A stretch of DNA of 57,126 bases. It comes from JBOGXF01 sp050694275. Its GTDB lineage: Bacteria > Actinomycetota > CADDZG01 > WHSQ01. This document shows, piece after piece, positions 33,470 through 41,350 of this stretch. Under the pieces are notes generated by a model that worked only from the letters and a program-made list of their open reading frames with translations, had not been told where the DNA came from and searched no databases. A program made the position numbers and the translations under genes. Every line of letters starts with the position of its first letter. The first letter of the stretch is position 1. The stretch is taken from assembly GCA_050694275.1 (NCBI GenBank), contig JBOGXF010000106.1:1-57126 (forward strand). Reading direction: 5' to 3'.

Positions 33470-35308
33470 TCAGCAGACGAACAGGGCGACCAGGTCGTTC
33501 TGGCGGATGGTCGTGCCGGCGATGGGATCGGTCTCGGACACGACCGTGCCCCCGCCGCCGCAGGACTGCACGACGCGCGTTCGCAAGCCGAGGTCCTCGA
33601 GCTTCTTTACGGCCGCGTCGACGTTCATGTTGCGGACGTCGGGCATCTTCACCTTCTTGAATTCCGGGCCGAGCGAGACCGTGACCTCAATCTCGCTGCC
33701 CTCATCGACCGACACCCCGGCCCCCGGGGCGATCGCGATGACCTTGCCCGCCTTGACCTCGTCGGAATAGGCCTCGGCCACGACTGGGACCAGGCCCGCA
33801 TCCTTGAGGATCTTCTTTGCCTCGGCCGTGGGCAACCCGACGACCTCAGGGATCGCGACGGGCCGAGGTCCCTTGCTGACCACCAGGCGGATCTCCGAGC
33901 CCCACCGGAGCTTGCCCTTGGCGGGGCGCTGTCCGACGATCGTCCCCTCTTCGTCGGACGAGAACCGGCGCACGACCTCGCCCGGCTCGAACCCGGCAGC
34001 TTCCAGGCGATCCCGACCGGCGGACAGGTCCATTCCCCTGATGTCGGGAACCCGGCGCATCGGGAGGCCGGTCGAGATGACCAGGCGAACAGTTGACCCT
34101 TCCTCGAGAGTCCCTCCCATCGGCGTCTGACGGAGGACGTGTCCCTCGGCGACGGCGAAGCTGTCGTCGCGACCGACGACCTTTATCGTGAGACCCTCGT
34201 TCTCCACGATCTGATCTGCCTCGGCATGAGACAGTCCGACCAGGCGCGGGACATCGACCATACGGGGGCCGAGCAGCGACGGAACGGCCCACGCCGCACC
34301 CATCGCCAAGAGCACGAGAATCGCGACCAGCGCGGCCACCCGGGGGAGTCTGCGCGCCTTGCGACGGCCGCGCCGCCTCGGCTCGGCGAGGAAAGAGGTC
34401 GGGCTTGCGTCGAGCAGGCTGATCTCGCCCGTGACGTCGTCGACCAGAGAGGCCACCGGCGCAGCGGGTTCGAGGCTGCTTGCGACGCTCCCCAGGGCCT
34501 CGGCCATCTCGGCTGCGGTGCCAAACCGATCCTGTGGGTCGAGCGCGCACGCTTTGAGCACGATCCGGTCGAGCGCGCGGGGTAGCGAGGGATCGACCGA
34601 CGAGGGCGCGACCGGGGGTTCGGAGGCGCGCCGCCTCATGAGGTCCGCGCCCGTTCCCTGCAGGGGGGGCAGGCCGGTGAGCAGCTCGAACAGGACCGCT
34701 CCGGCGGCCCAGATGTCGGATGCGACGCTCGCCTCTGCGCCTTCGATCTGCTCCGGTGAGAGATAGCGGAGGGTTCCGGGGATGTTGCCGCCCGGCAGGG
34801 TGCGCTCGGCGTCGGCGATCACCGCGATCCCGAAGTCGGCGACCTTCACCGCGCCGTCGCGCGCGATGAGGACGTTCTCAGGTTTGACATCGCGATGGAT
34901 CAGACCCTGACGGTGTGCCGCGAAGAGGGCGTCGCACATCGAGACCGTGATCTCGGCCGCCTGCGCGGGCAGAAGGGAGCCGCGCGCCACCAGCAGGTCG
35001 CGCAGGTCGCTACCGGACACGTACTCCATCACCATGTAGTAGGTCAGCTCGTCCTCGGCACCCCAGTCGTAGACCGCGACGACCCCGGGATGAGACAGGC
35101 GAGCCGCGGCCCTTGCCTCGCCCTTGAAGCGCTCGACGAGCTCGGCGTCGGATGCGAGTGATGGCTGCAGGATCTTCACCGCGACGGCTCGATCCAGCAA
35201 GAGGTCGTGCCCTCGATATACCTCGCCCATGCCTCCGCCGGCGAGGCGCGCAATGAGCCGGTAGCGATCCGAGAGAACATCTCCGACGAGATCACGCATC
35301 AGGCGCAT
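33470..35308 (-). CDS. PASTA-domain serine/threonine kinase (PknB-like)
   Basis: 612-residue transmembrane kinase sensing muropeptides or lipid II and controlling cell-wall growth. Cytoplasmic kinase domain about 14-275: glycine loop LAGGGMGEVYRG, K45 in AVAVKIL, HRDVKPEN 138-145, DFG 158-160. A juxtamembrane region with a basic stretch precedes one helix near 325-350. Four PASTA repeats (each about 65 residues, starting PRLVGLS, PDIRGMD, PEVVGLP, PDVRNMN) fill the outside. The fourth has a lone Cys and the protein ends in Cys. The ATG overlaps the stop of a lipoprotein gene (TGATG), with GGAGG 7 nt upstream. Confidence 0.95.
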   Translation of the reverse strand: MRLMRDLVGDVLSDRYRLIARLAGGGMGEVYRGHDLLLDRAVAVKILQPSLASDAELVERFKGEARAAARLSHPGVVAVYDWGAEDELTYYMVMEYVSGSDLRDLLVARGSLLPAQAAEITVSMCDALFAAHRQGLIHRDVKPENVLIARDGAVKVADFGIAVIADAERTLPGGNIPGTLRYLSPEQIEGAEASVASDIWAAGAVLFELLTGLPPLQGTGADLMRRRASEPPVAPSSVDPSLPRALDRIVLKACALDPQDRFGTAAEMAEALGSVASSLEPAAPVASLVDDVTGEISLLDASPTSFLAEPRRRGRRKARRLPRVAALVAILVLLAMGAAWAVPSLLGPRMVDVPRLVGLSHAEADQIVENEGLTIKVVGRDDSFAVAEGHVLRQTPMGGTLEEGSTVRLVISTGLPMRRVPDIRGMDLSAGRDRLEAAGFEPGEVVRRFSSDEEGTIVGQRPAKGKLRWGSEIRLVVSKGPRPVAIPEVVGLPTAEAKKILKDAGLVPVVAEAYSDEVKAGKVIAIAPGAGVSVDEGSEIEVTVSLGPEFKKVKMPDVRNMNVDAAVKKLEDLGLRTRVVQSCGGGGTVVSETDPIAGTTIRQNDLVALFVC

Positions 35309-35727
35309 CAGCCACCTCCGTGATAGCGGCGCAGATGGAAGTCGTAGCGGTTGGTGAGGACATCGAGATCGCGCGCCACCTCGCCCAGACGCGCCAGTAC
35401 GGACGAAAGCTCCGAATCCAGCTCGGAGGTCTGCGCCCGGGCGGCCGAGCGCGCGTCGGCGATCGACGACTTCAGGCGCGCAAGCGACTTCTTGAGCCGC
35501 GTGGAGACGCGATCGAGCCGGTTCGTGGTCTCGTCTCGGTCGTCGGTCGCTCGATCGAGGTCGCCCTCGAGCTCGGCGACGCGGTCCTCGAGCGCCTCGA
35601 CGCGCTCGAGCGCCTCGGCGGCCGCGGCGGCCGAGTCATCGTCGACGGAGTCCCCGGTGCCGCACGCAGCCAGTGATGCGGCGACCAGGAGAAGGACCGC
35701 CGACCACCCCCTGCCCCCGGTTCTCAC
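35308..35727 (-). CDS. Coiled-coil lipoprotein coupled to the PASTA kinase
   Basis: 139 residues. Signal peptide of about 21 residues with the lipobox LAAC before Gly. The mature part is a long heptad coiled coil (about 35-125) rich in Glu, Asp, Arg and Leu (ALERVEALEDRVAELEGDL). No family recognised. GTG start with GGGAG 9 nt upstream. It is translated immediately before the kinase (TGATG), so it may be an extracytoplasmic partner of the PASTA domains; this is inference from position. Confidence 0.8.
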   Translation of the reverse strand: MRTGGRGWSAVLLLVAASLAACGTGDSVDDDSAAAAAEALERVEALEDRVAELEGDLDRATDDRDETTNRLDRVSTRLKKSLARLKSSIADARSAARAQTSELDSELSSVLARLGEVARDLDVLTNRYDFHLRRYHGGG

Positions 35728-35739
35728 CTAACGTGCTCC

Positions 35740-35840
35740 CTCGGCTCGGTGATGCATTCTCGGCTCGGTGATGCATTTGCACAGTGATGCGCTTGAACAT
35801 CAAACATTAACAGTTCTAACATCAATAACTCCAGCATCAC
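35740..35840. repeat. Tandem 19-bp repeat and GTGATGC iterons in the kinase-operon promoter region
   Basis: CTCGGCTCGGTGATGCATT occurs twice in tandem (35740-35758, 35759-35777). The core GTGATGC recurs at 35749, 35768 and 35784, and inverted at 35834. The 35791-35832 segment is unusually AT-rich for this genome, with GATGTT-like repeats. The region is the 109-bp gap upstream of the lipoprotein-kinase pair and would hold its promoter. Confidence 0.75.
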
Positions 35841-36502
35841 GGGGCTTCCACCACCGCCCCGATCGCCGGGTGATCCGAGGCCTCGCTGTGCCGGGCCCAA
35901 GTCCGCACGACCCTCGCTCCCCGGCCGGCGAGGACGTGGTCGATCCGGCCGAGGGCGCGCGCTCGGCCCCCCCACGACCGGTCTCCACGAAGGCCCGCGG
36001 CGCGCAAGGCCACGAGGGCCCAGCTCCACGAACGCTGATTCAGATCTCCGAGAATCACCACCGGGGGCGGCGCGTCCCGGGCAAGCCTCGCGAGAGCGCG
36101 GGTCTGGGCGGCGCGCGCCCACCGCTCGGTCGAGAGGTGAGTCGCCAGCACGGTCACGCCGGACCAACGCCCCAGCACGACCCCGCGCGGTTCTTCGCGT
36201 GCAATCCGTGGAAGTGGTTCGAAGCGGGCATCATCGAGTGCCTCGCGCGCCGCTAGCGCGAGGCCGTACGAGCGATTCCCGTCGACGACGGTCGGGAAGA
36301 ACGAGATCTGCATCCCGATCAGCTCGGCCAACATCGCCGGCTGATCCACGCGCCCGGAGCGCGTGAAGTTGTGGTCGAGCTCCTGAAGCGCGATGAGATC
36401 CGGCCCTATCGCGCGGATCACCGATGCGGTGCGCTCGAGGTCGACGACGCCGTCGCTGCCCCTGCCGTGACGGATGTTGAAGGTTGCCACTACGGCTCTC
36501 AT
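35837..36502 (-). CDS. Endonuclease/exonuclease/phosphatase-family protein
   Basis: 221-residue EEP-fold metal-dependent hydrolase. Motifs in order: ATFNIRHG, LIALQELD, LATHLS, ILGDLN, GRIDHVL and SDH. No signal peptide. Could cleave DNA, a nucleotide or a phosphoester in a lipid headgroup; the sequence does not decide. It is divergent from the rhomboid gene with a 63-bp gap containing TAACCT/TAGGTT elements on both strands. Confidence 0.87.
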   Translation of the reverse strand: MRAVVATFNIRHGRGSDGVVDLERTASVIRAIGPDLIALQELDHNFTRSGRVDQPAMLAELIGMQISFFPTVVDGNRSYGLALAAREALDDARFEPLPRIAREEPRGVVLGRWSGVTVLATHLSTERWARAAQTRALARLARDAPPPVVILGDLNQRSWSWALVALRAAGLRGDRSWGGRARALGRIDHVLAGRGARVVRTWARHSEASDHPAIGAVVEAP

Positions 36503-36565
36503 AAGGGGGATAGGTTAGAACTCGGTCGCGCCGGATACCACGCACCCTGTGGGAGCATGGCCCCC

Positions 36566-37447
36566 ATGACCGACTCGCCTTCCGATCCCTCCCGCGGCGT
36601 CACCGAAGAGACCGAGCAGACCTACTGCTACGCCCATACCGATACGCCCACGAGGCTGAGGTGTACGCGCTGCGACCGCCCCATCTGCGGCCGGTGCGCC
36701 ATCCCCGCGTCGGTCGGACAGCACTGCCCCGAATGCGTCGCCGAGGCCCGCCGGGCCGCCCCCAAAATCCGGTCGACCATGACCGCCACGGCCCCCGGGA
36801 TCGTGGCTCTGGTCGCCGTCAACGTCGTGCTCTTCATCGGGCAGAGGCTTCCGCTCGAGCTCACTCAACGCTTCGCGGCGTTTCCGCCGGCGATCGCCGG
36901 CGGCGAATGGTATCGGCTCGTGACCGCGATGTTCTTGCACTCCCCCACGGTGTTCTTTCACATCCTCTTCAACATGCTGGTCCTGTGGATCTACGGGCCG
37001 TATGTCGAGAAGGCCTTCGGCACCGCGCGCTTCCTCGCGATGTATTTCATCGCCGGGTTCTTCGCGTCGGCGACCTCGTACACGTTCGGCTCCTGCGTCG
37101 GAAGCCTGGGCGCGTCCGGGGCAATCTTCGGCGTCGTCGGAATACTTCTCGTTTACGCGTACAACCGCCGCACCTCCGCCTACGTGCGCGAGTTCATGAG
37201 GGGACTGCTCGTGTTCGTCGGGATCAACGCGGTGCTCGGTTTCATCATCCCCAATGTCGACTGGATCGCGCACCTCGGTGGGCTCATGGCCGGGATCGCG
37301 CTCGGAGCGGGCTTCGACAGACCGTCGGGCGCGACTCCTGCGGCGCGGCAGATCGCGACCGCATTGGCGGTTGGTGGACTCGGGGTGCTGCTGGTGGTCG
37401 CCCGCACCGCGAGCTTCACCTGCGCCGGGATCGGTTTCTTCTCTTAG
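36566..37447 (+). CDS. Rhomboid-family intramembrane protease with N-terminal zinc finger
   Basis: 293-residue membrane serine protease. Residues 20-60 form a B-box-like zinc site with CYAH, CTRC, CGRC and CPEC. Six or seven helices follow from about 76. Catalytic Ser184 in GSLGASGA and His236 in WIAHLGG form the dyad; HILFNMLVLW is the loop before. The ATG at 36566 is chosen because GGGAG is 10 nt upstream; an ATG at 36557 is too close to it. The architecture (zinc finger plus rhomboid) is common in Actinobacteria. Substrates unknown. Confidence 0.9.
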   Translation: MTDSPSDPSRGVTEETEQTYCYAHTDTPTRLRCTRCDRPICGRCAIPASVGQHCPECVAEARRAAPKIRSTMTATAPGIVALVAVNVVLFIGQRLPLELTQRFAAFPPAIAGGEWYRLVTAMFLHSPTVFFHILFNMLVLWIYGPYVEKAFGTARFLAMYFIAGFFASATSYTFGSCVGSLGASGAIFGVVGILLVYAYNRRTSAYVREFMRGLLVFVGINAVLGFIIPNVDWIAHLGGLMAGIALGAGFDRPSGATPAARQIATALAVGGLGVLLVVARTASFTCAGIGFFS

Positions 37448-37607
37448 GGCCCTCCGACAAATAGATCAGGCGATTTCGACGGCCCTCGCCGCCACTGACT
37501 GCGTCCTCCTCCGCTCGACGTACGCTGCGAGTACGCCTCGGTCGTCGTCCTTGCCATTGACGCCGATTGCTCGCCGAAATCGCGCATCCTATTCATCGGC
37601 GGGCCCT
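37446..37607. repeat. 162-bp imperfect palindromic element, copy 1
   Basis: Ends AGGGCCC and GGGCCCT; the outer 33 nt pair with about 25 matches, and partial pairing continues to a central hairpin CGTAC-GCTGCGA-GTACG. About 136 of 162 positions equal copy 2 at 55577-55738 by hand count, with no gaps. It fills the space between the stop codons of the convergent rhomboid and kelch genes, touching both. Confidence 0.9.
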
Positions 37608-38620
37608 TAACGCAGCCCGCTGAGATTGATGGCCTCGTTGACGTCCGAAAAGGTGAGGCCCGGCTCGGGCCCGCCGGCGATCACGAACACGCGGCTGCGC
37701 CGCGCAGCGACCCCGAGGCCGTGCCGGGGGGTGGGCAGCGGAGGAAGCGCTCGCCACTCCCCGGTGGTCACGTCGAAAGCCTCGGCCTCCTCGAACGTCC
37801 CCTCGTTTCCCTCGCCGCCGACGGCGACGACGAAACCGTTGCGGGTCGCGGTCGCGGCGAGGCCCCCGCGCGCCGTCGGCAGGGGGTTCTCCTCGGACCA
37901 CAACCCGGTCGCCGGATCGAAGGATTCGACCGCGTCCGTGTTCGACGCGAACCCCCCGGTGCGCCCGGCGACGGCGTAGATCTTCCCTCCGGCCGCGGCA
38001 ACGCCGAGATGCTCACGGGGCATGGACAGTCCGGGCGCCGTGGTCCATTGGCGCGTGTCGGGATCGAACACGAACGTGTCCCCTCCAAGACCGTCAGGCC
38101 CGACTCCCCCGACGACGTAGAGCTTGCCGCCGACCTTCACCACGCCGCCCGCCGCGCGCGCCTCCGGCATGGCGGGGAGGCTACGCCACCGGCCGTCTCG
38201 GAGCACGAAGCCGCGGTCGGTCGGGTTGGAGACGCCGGGGCCGAGATATCCGCCGAAGACGTAGACCTCTCCCCCGAGGGTCGCTCCCATCGCGTGGTTG
38301 ACGGCGATGGGGAGTCTCCGGCCGCGTCGCCACGAGTTGCGGCGGACGTTGTAGACGTGCACTTTACGCGTCGTCGCGCCATCCGGGGGCACGAAGCCGC
38401 CGACGATGTAGATCCTCCGCCCCCGGCGCAACGCGATGTTCTCGGTGCGGGCGAGGGGGGCGGCCGCGCGGCGGCGCCACCGTAGCTCCTGATCGCCGGA
38501 TTGCCGGGCTTCGCTCGGCGGCTCGGGCTCGCGCTCGTCGGTCGCCGGCGAACAGGCCCCCGCCAGCACGGCGAGCGTGCAAAAACCCGCGAACAGCCTG
38601 GTCCTTCGCACACTCGGCAC
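37607..38620 (-). CDS. Kelch-repeat lipoprotein
   Basis: 337 residues. Lipoprotein signal with lipobox LAGAC (cleavage before Cys23). The mature part is a beta-propeller of five to six kelch repeats, each with GG after a hydrophobic run and a W spaced later (IYIVGGF, VYVFGGY, LYVVGGV, IYAVAGR, VVAVGGE, VFVIAGG). GTG start with no good Shine-Dalgarno. Likely an exported binding protein anchored on the membrane outside; ligand unknown. Its stop codon lies at the edge of the 162-bp palindrome. Confidence 0.88.
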   Translation of the reverse strand: MPSVRRTRLFAGFCTLAVLAGACSPATDEREPEPPSEARQSGDQELRWRRRAAAPLARTENIALRRGRRIYIVGGFVPPDGATTRKVHVYNVRRNSWRRGRRLPIAVNHAMGATLGGEVYVFGGYLGPGVSNPTDRGFVLRDGRWRSLPAMPEARAAGGVVKVGGKLYVVGGVGPDGLGGDTFVFDPDTRQWTTAPGLSMPREHLGVAAAGGKIYAVAGRTGGFASNTDAVESFDPATGLWSEENPLPTARGGLAATATRNGFVVAVGGEGNEGTFEEAEAFDVTTGEWRALPPLPTPRHGLGVAARRSRVFVIAGGPEPGLTFSDVNEAINLSGLR

Positions 38621-38633
38621 CAGAGATAACCTT

Positions 38634-39464
38634 CTAAGAGGCGATCTCCACGACGCCGTTCTTGATGACCGCGGCCCCGTCGGGGTTGTAGGTCTCGAAT
38701 CCGTACGTCGTCAGCCCGCCGGACTCGGACTCCTTGTAGAACCGCGTGGTCAGCTCCTGGCCGGGCAGAACCGGCTTGGAGAAGCGCACGGCGACGCGCC
38801 TGATGCGGGTCGGGTCGCCGCCGGCGAGGCCGTCGACTGCTCCTTTGGTTGCGATCGCCATCGTGCACATCCCGTGATTGATGATCCCCGGCAGCCCCGC
38901 CATCCGGGCAACGTCCTCGTCGAGGTGGATCGGGTTGTGGTCCCCCGACGCCTCCGCGTAGCGGTAGGTCTGGTCCTCGTCGACCTTGGTGGCCTCCTCG
39001 TAGACGATCTCTCGCGACTGCTCGTCGGAGGCCACCGGCTTCTTGCTCGTCCCGGAACCGCGGATGAACATCGTGCCGCGCACCTCGGCGACGAGATCGC
39101 CGTCCTGGTTCGTCTCGGTCGCCTTGAGCGTGAACGTCTCGCCGGTCTCCTTCCGATCGACCGATTCGAGCACGGTGTTGACCGTGAGCGTGTCCCCAGG
39201 GCGGATGGGCTCGAGCAGCACGTGCTCCTCCGATCCATGGACCAGACGCAACACGTCGGCTTGGAGCTCCGGGTCCATCCCGGCCGCCATGAACGAGTCG
39301 AACGCCGGGACGACCGGGAAGATCGGTGTCGCGACGACGTCGTCGCCGAGGTAGCGCTCGTTGAGATCGTTGGTGGCGCGCGCGTACTTCTCGATGGCAT
39401 CGGCGGAGACCTTGTAGGTCTTGGTGCCGTAGTCCTTGCCAACCAGATCGGCGTTGAGTCCCAC
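38634..39464 (-). CDS. Double-hotdog dehydratase (FAS1-like plus MaoC)
   Basis: 276-residue fusion of an N-terminal FAS1/HadA-like hotdog and a C-terminal MaoC hydratase domain. The catalytic motif YAEASGDHNPIHLDEDVAR is in the second half. The N-terminal half starts with KTYKVSADAIEKYARATND. It would hydrate 2-enoyl-CoA or dehydrate 3-hydroxyacyl thioesters. GTG start with GGAGG 6 nt upstream. Last gene of a six-gene minus-strand lipid operon; the next gene starts 13 bp after its stop but ends separately. Confidence 0.85.
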   Translation of the reverse strand: MGLNADLVGKDYGTKTYKVSADAIEKYARATNDLNERYLGDDVVATPIFPVVPAFDSFMAAGMDPELQADVLRLVHGSEEHVLLEPIRPGDTLTVNTVLESVDRKETGETFTLKATETNQDGDLVAEVRGTMFIRGSGTSKKPVASDEQSREIVYEEATKVDEDQTYRYAEASGDHNPIHLDEDVARMAGLPGIINHGMCTMAIATKGAVDGLAGGDPTRIRRVAVRFSKPVLPGQELTTRFYKESESGGLTTYGFETYNPDGAAVIKNGVVEIAS

Positions 39465-39474
39465 TGTGTGCCTC

Positions 39475-39927
39475 CTACTCGGGTAATTCGATGTCGGCCT
39501 CGCCGACAATCGCGGTCCCTTCTTTGGGAAGGTTCAGCTCCTCGGGGCCTTCGCCTCGACGACTCGCTTGCAGCGTGACCTTGACCACACCGTCCTCGAC
39601 TGCCGCCACTTCGCCCGTACAGACGATCTCGTCGCCGGGCCACACGCGGGTCGTGAACCGCACCTTGTACCGGCGCAGGTGCTGCGGCCCCCCGAACCAG
39701 TCCGACACCGCGTGGGCGAGGTATCCCGCGGTCAACATGCCCATGGCGAAAACGGTTGGCGCTCCGCTCGCGCGCGCGTAATCCTCGTCTTGATGGATCG
39801 GATTGTCGTCGCCCGAAGCCTCGGCGTAACGGACAATGTCGTCGCGGCCCAGGGGGCCGAAAACGACTTCGCCGAATTGCATACCGGGCTCGATGCGATC
39901 GAGCGTGATCGTCTGCGGCTCGGTCAT
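39475..39927 (-). CDS. MaoC-like dehydratase (HadB-like)
   Basis: 150-residue single hotdog with the complete catalytic motif YAEASGDDNPIHQDEDYAR. Resembles the catalytic HadB subunit of mycobacterial-type 3-hydroxyacyl dehydratases. The start overlaps the preceding gene by 4 bp. It probably pairs with the 151-residue hotdog just upstream, which lacks the full Asp-His motif. Confidence 0.87.
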   Translation of the reverse strand: MTEPQTITLDRIEPGMQFGEVVFGPLGRDDIVRYAEASGDDNPIHQDEDYARASGAPTVFAMGMLTAGYLAHAVSDWFGGPQHLRRYKVRFTTRVWPGDEIVCTGEVAAVEDGVVKVTLQASRRGEGPEELNLPKEGTAIVGEADIELPE

Positions 39928-40379
39928 GTGGTCGCCCCCGGATCCCTGGCCGTTTCAATGAGGGTGTAGTAAGCGGTGAGGACCTCTTCGCCCTCGGAGT
40001 CCGTATACCTCGTCTCGTAGGTGACGAAGCGCATCGACCCGCCGCGCTTCCCCTCCTTCTCGAAGTCTTTGGCGATTCGCATCGATCCTTTGAGAGTCTC
40101 GCCGGCGTACGGAAGTCGGTTGTAGACGAATTCCTGCTCGCCGTGGAGGACGCGCGCGTACTCGAGATTCGCGCCGAGTCGCTTCTCGCGTTCCTCGCGC
40201 GGGACGTGAAAGATCTGCGTCACGGCGAAGGTGGGAGGCGCCACGACCCCCGGAAGGCCGTGCTGCATGGCGACCTCGGGATCGAAGAACACCCGGTTGT
40301 CCTCTCCCACGGCGATCGCGAACTCTCTGATCGCTTCGGGATCGACGGGAAGATCGAAATCGAGTTGTTCCTCAGCCAA
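39924..40379 (-). CDS. FAS1-like hotdog dehydratase subunit (HadA/HadC-like)
   Basis: 151 residues, MaoC_dehydrat_N-type hotdog: VDPEAIREFAIAVGEDN and PGVVAPPTFAV are the family marks. It lacks the D-x-x-x-H catalytic motif, as substrate-binding HadA/HadC subunits do. Overlaps its upstream SDR partner by 8 bp and the MaoC gene downstream by 4 bp. Confidence 0.83.
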   Translation of the reverse strand: MAEEQLDFDLPVDPEAIREFAIAVGEDNRVFFDPEVAMQHGLPGVVAPPTFAVTQIFHVPREEREKRLGANLEYARVLHGEQEFVYNRLPYAGETLKGSMRIAKDFEKEGKRGGSMRFVTYETRYTDSEGEEVLTAYYTLIETARDPGATT

Positions 40380-41310
40380 GCTCGACCCCCTCGCCGCCGG
40401 TCGCTTTGATCATCATGGGCATCATCCCCTCGGGTGCGACCCCGTTCGGGAACTTTTCCTTGAGCCTGGCAAGGAACTCTTCCGCATCCCACTTGGTGTC
40501 CTTCTTGATGAGCGTGCCAACGTCCCACGCCTTGAGCACGTTGACGACCCCACCGTAGACGAAGAAGCACTGTCCGGTGATGCTCTGCGCGTCGTCCGTG
40601 CACAGCGCGACGACGATAGGCGAGATGTTGGCCGGATCCATCGAATCGAACCCGCCCTCGGGGACGGGGATGTCTCCGAAGGTCTGCTCGGTAAGGCGCG
40701 TGCGCGCGTTGGGGGCCAGGCAGTTGACGGTGACCCCGTAGCGACCCAGCTCGATTGCCGAGATGATCGTGAATGCGGCGATGCCGGCCTTCGCGGCGCC
40801 GTAGTTGTTCTGGCCGACGTTGCCGAATACCCCCGAAGGGCTCGACGTGTTGATGACTCTCCCGTTGATCTGGTTACCGGCCTTCGACTGCTCTCGCCAG
40901 TAGGCGGCCGCGTGCCGGGTCGGCGAGAAGTGCCCCTTGAGATGGACGTTGATGATCGAATCCCACTCCTCTTCCGACATGTTGACGAGCATGCGGTCGC
41001 GGATGATCCCGGCATTGTTGATCAAGATATCGAGCCTGCCGAACTCGCCGATCGCCTGCTTGACCATGTTCTCGGCTCCCTGGAAGTCGGCAACGTTGTC
41101 GTAGTTGGCGACCGCCTCGCCGCCGGCGTCCTTGATCTCGTCGGCGACCTGCTGCGCCGGCCGCTGGTCCGAGCCCTCGCCCGCCGACGACCCACCGAGA
41201 TCGTTGACCACCAGCTTGGCCCTCGCCTGTGCCAGCGCCAGGGAGTGCTCCCGGCCGATGCCCCGGCCCGCGCCGGTGACGATGGCTACCTTTCCGTCGA
41301 GTGATGGCAT
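40372..41310 (-). CDS. Short-chain dehydrogenase (3-hydroxyacyl-CoA dehydrogenase-like)
   Basis: 312-residue SDR. NAD-binding VTGAGRGIGREHSLALA, NNAGIIRD, catalytic serine in NTSSPSG and YGAAK with the lysine. Sequence VNDLGGSSAGEGSD resembles the dehydrogenase unit of peroxisomal multifunctional enzyme 2 and its bacterial relatives, which act with a MaoC hydratase. C-terminal extension of about 60 residues beyond a plain FabG. Starts 41 bp after the acyl-CoA dehydrogenase gene. Confidence 0.88.
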   Translation of the reverse strand: MPSLDGKVAIVTGAGRGIGREHSLALAQARAKLVVNDLGGSSAGEGSDQRPAQQVADEIKDAGGEAVANYDNVADFQGAENMVKQAIGEFGRLDILINNAGIIRDRMLVNMSEEEWDSIINVHLKGHFSPTRHAAAYWREQSKAGNQINGRVINTSSPSGVFGNVGQNNYGAAKAGIAAFTIISAIELGRYGVTVNCLAPNARTRLTEQTFGDIPVPEGGFDSMDPANISPIVVALCTDDAQSITGQCFFVYGGVVNVLKAWDVGTLIKKDTKWDAEEFLARLKEKFPNGVAPEGMMPMMIKATGGEGVELG

Positions 41311-41350
41311 CGCTCCTCCTTGCTCATTGCCCTCAAAAGTGCCGCTCCGC

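Noticed and set aside
35724..36167. Minus-strand frame containing repeated LELLM peptides
   Set aside because: It overlaps the EEP gene in another frame and the repeated peptide comes from the AT-rich, repeat-containing promoter region.
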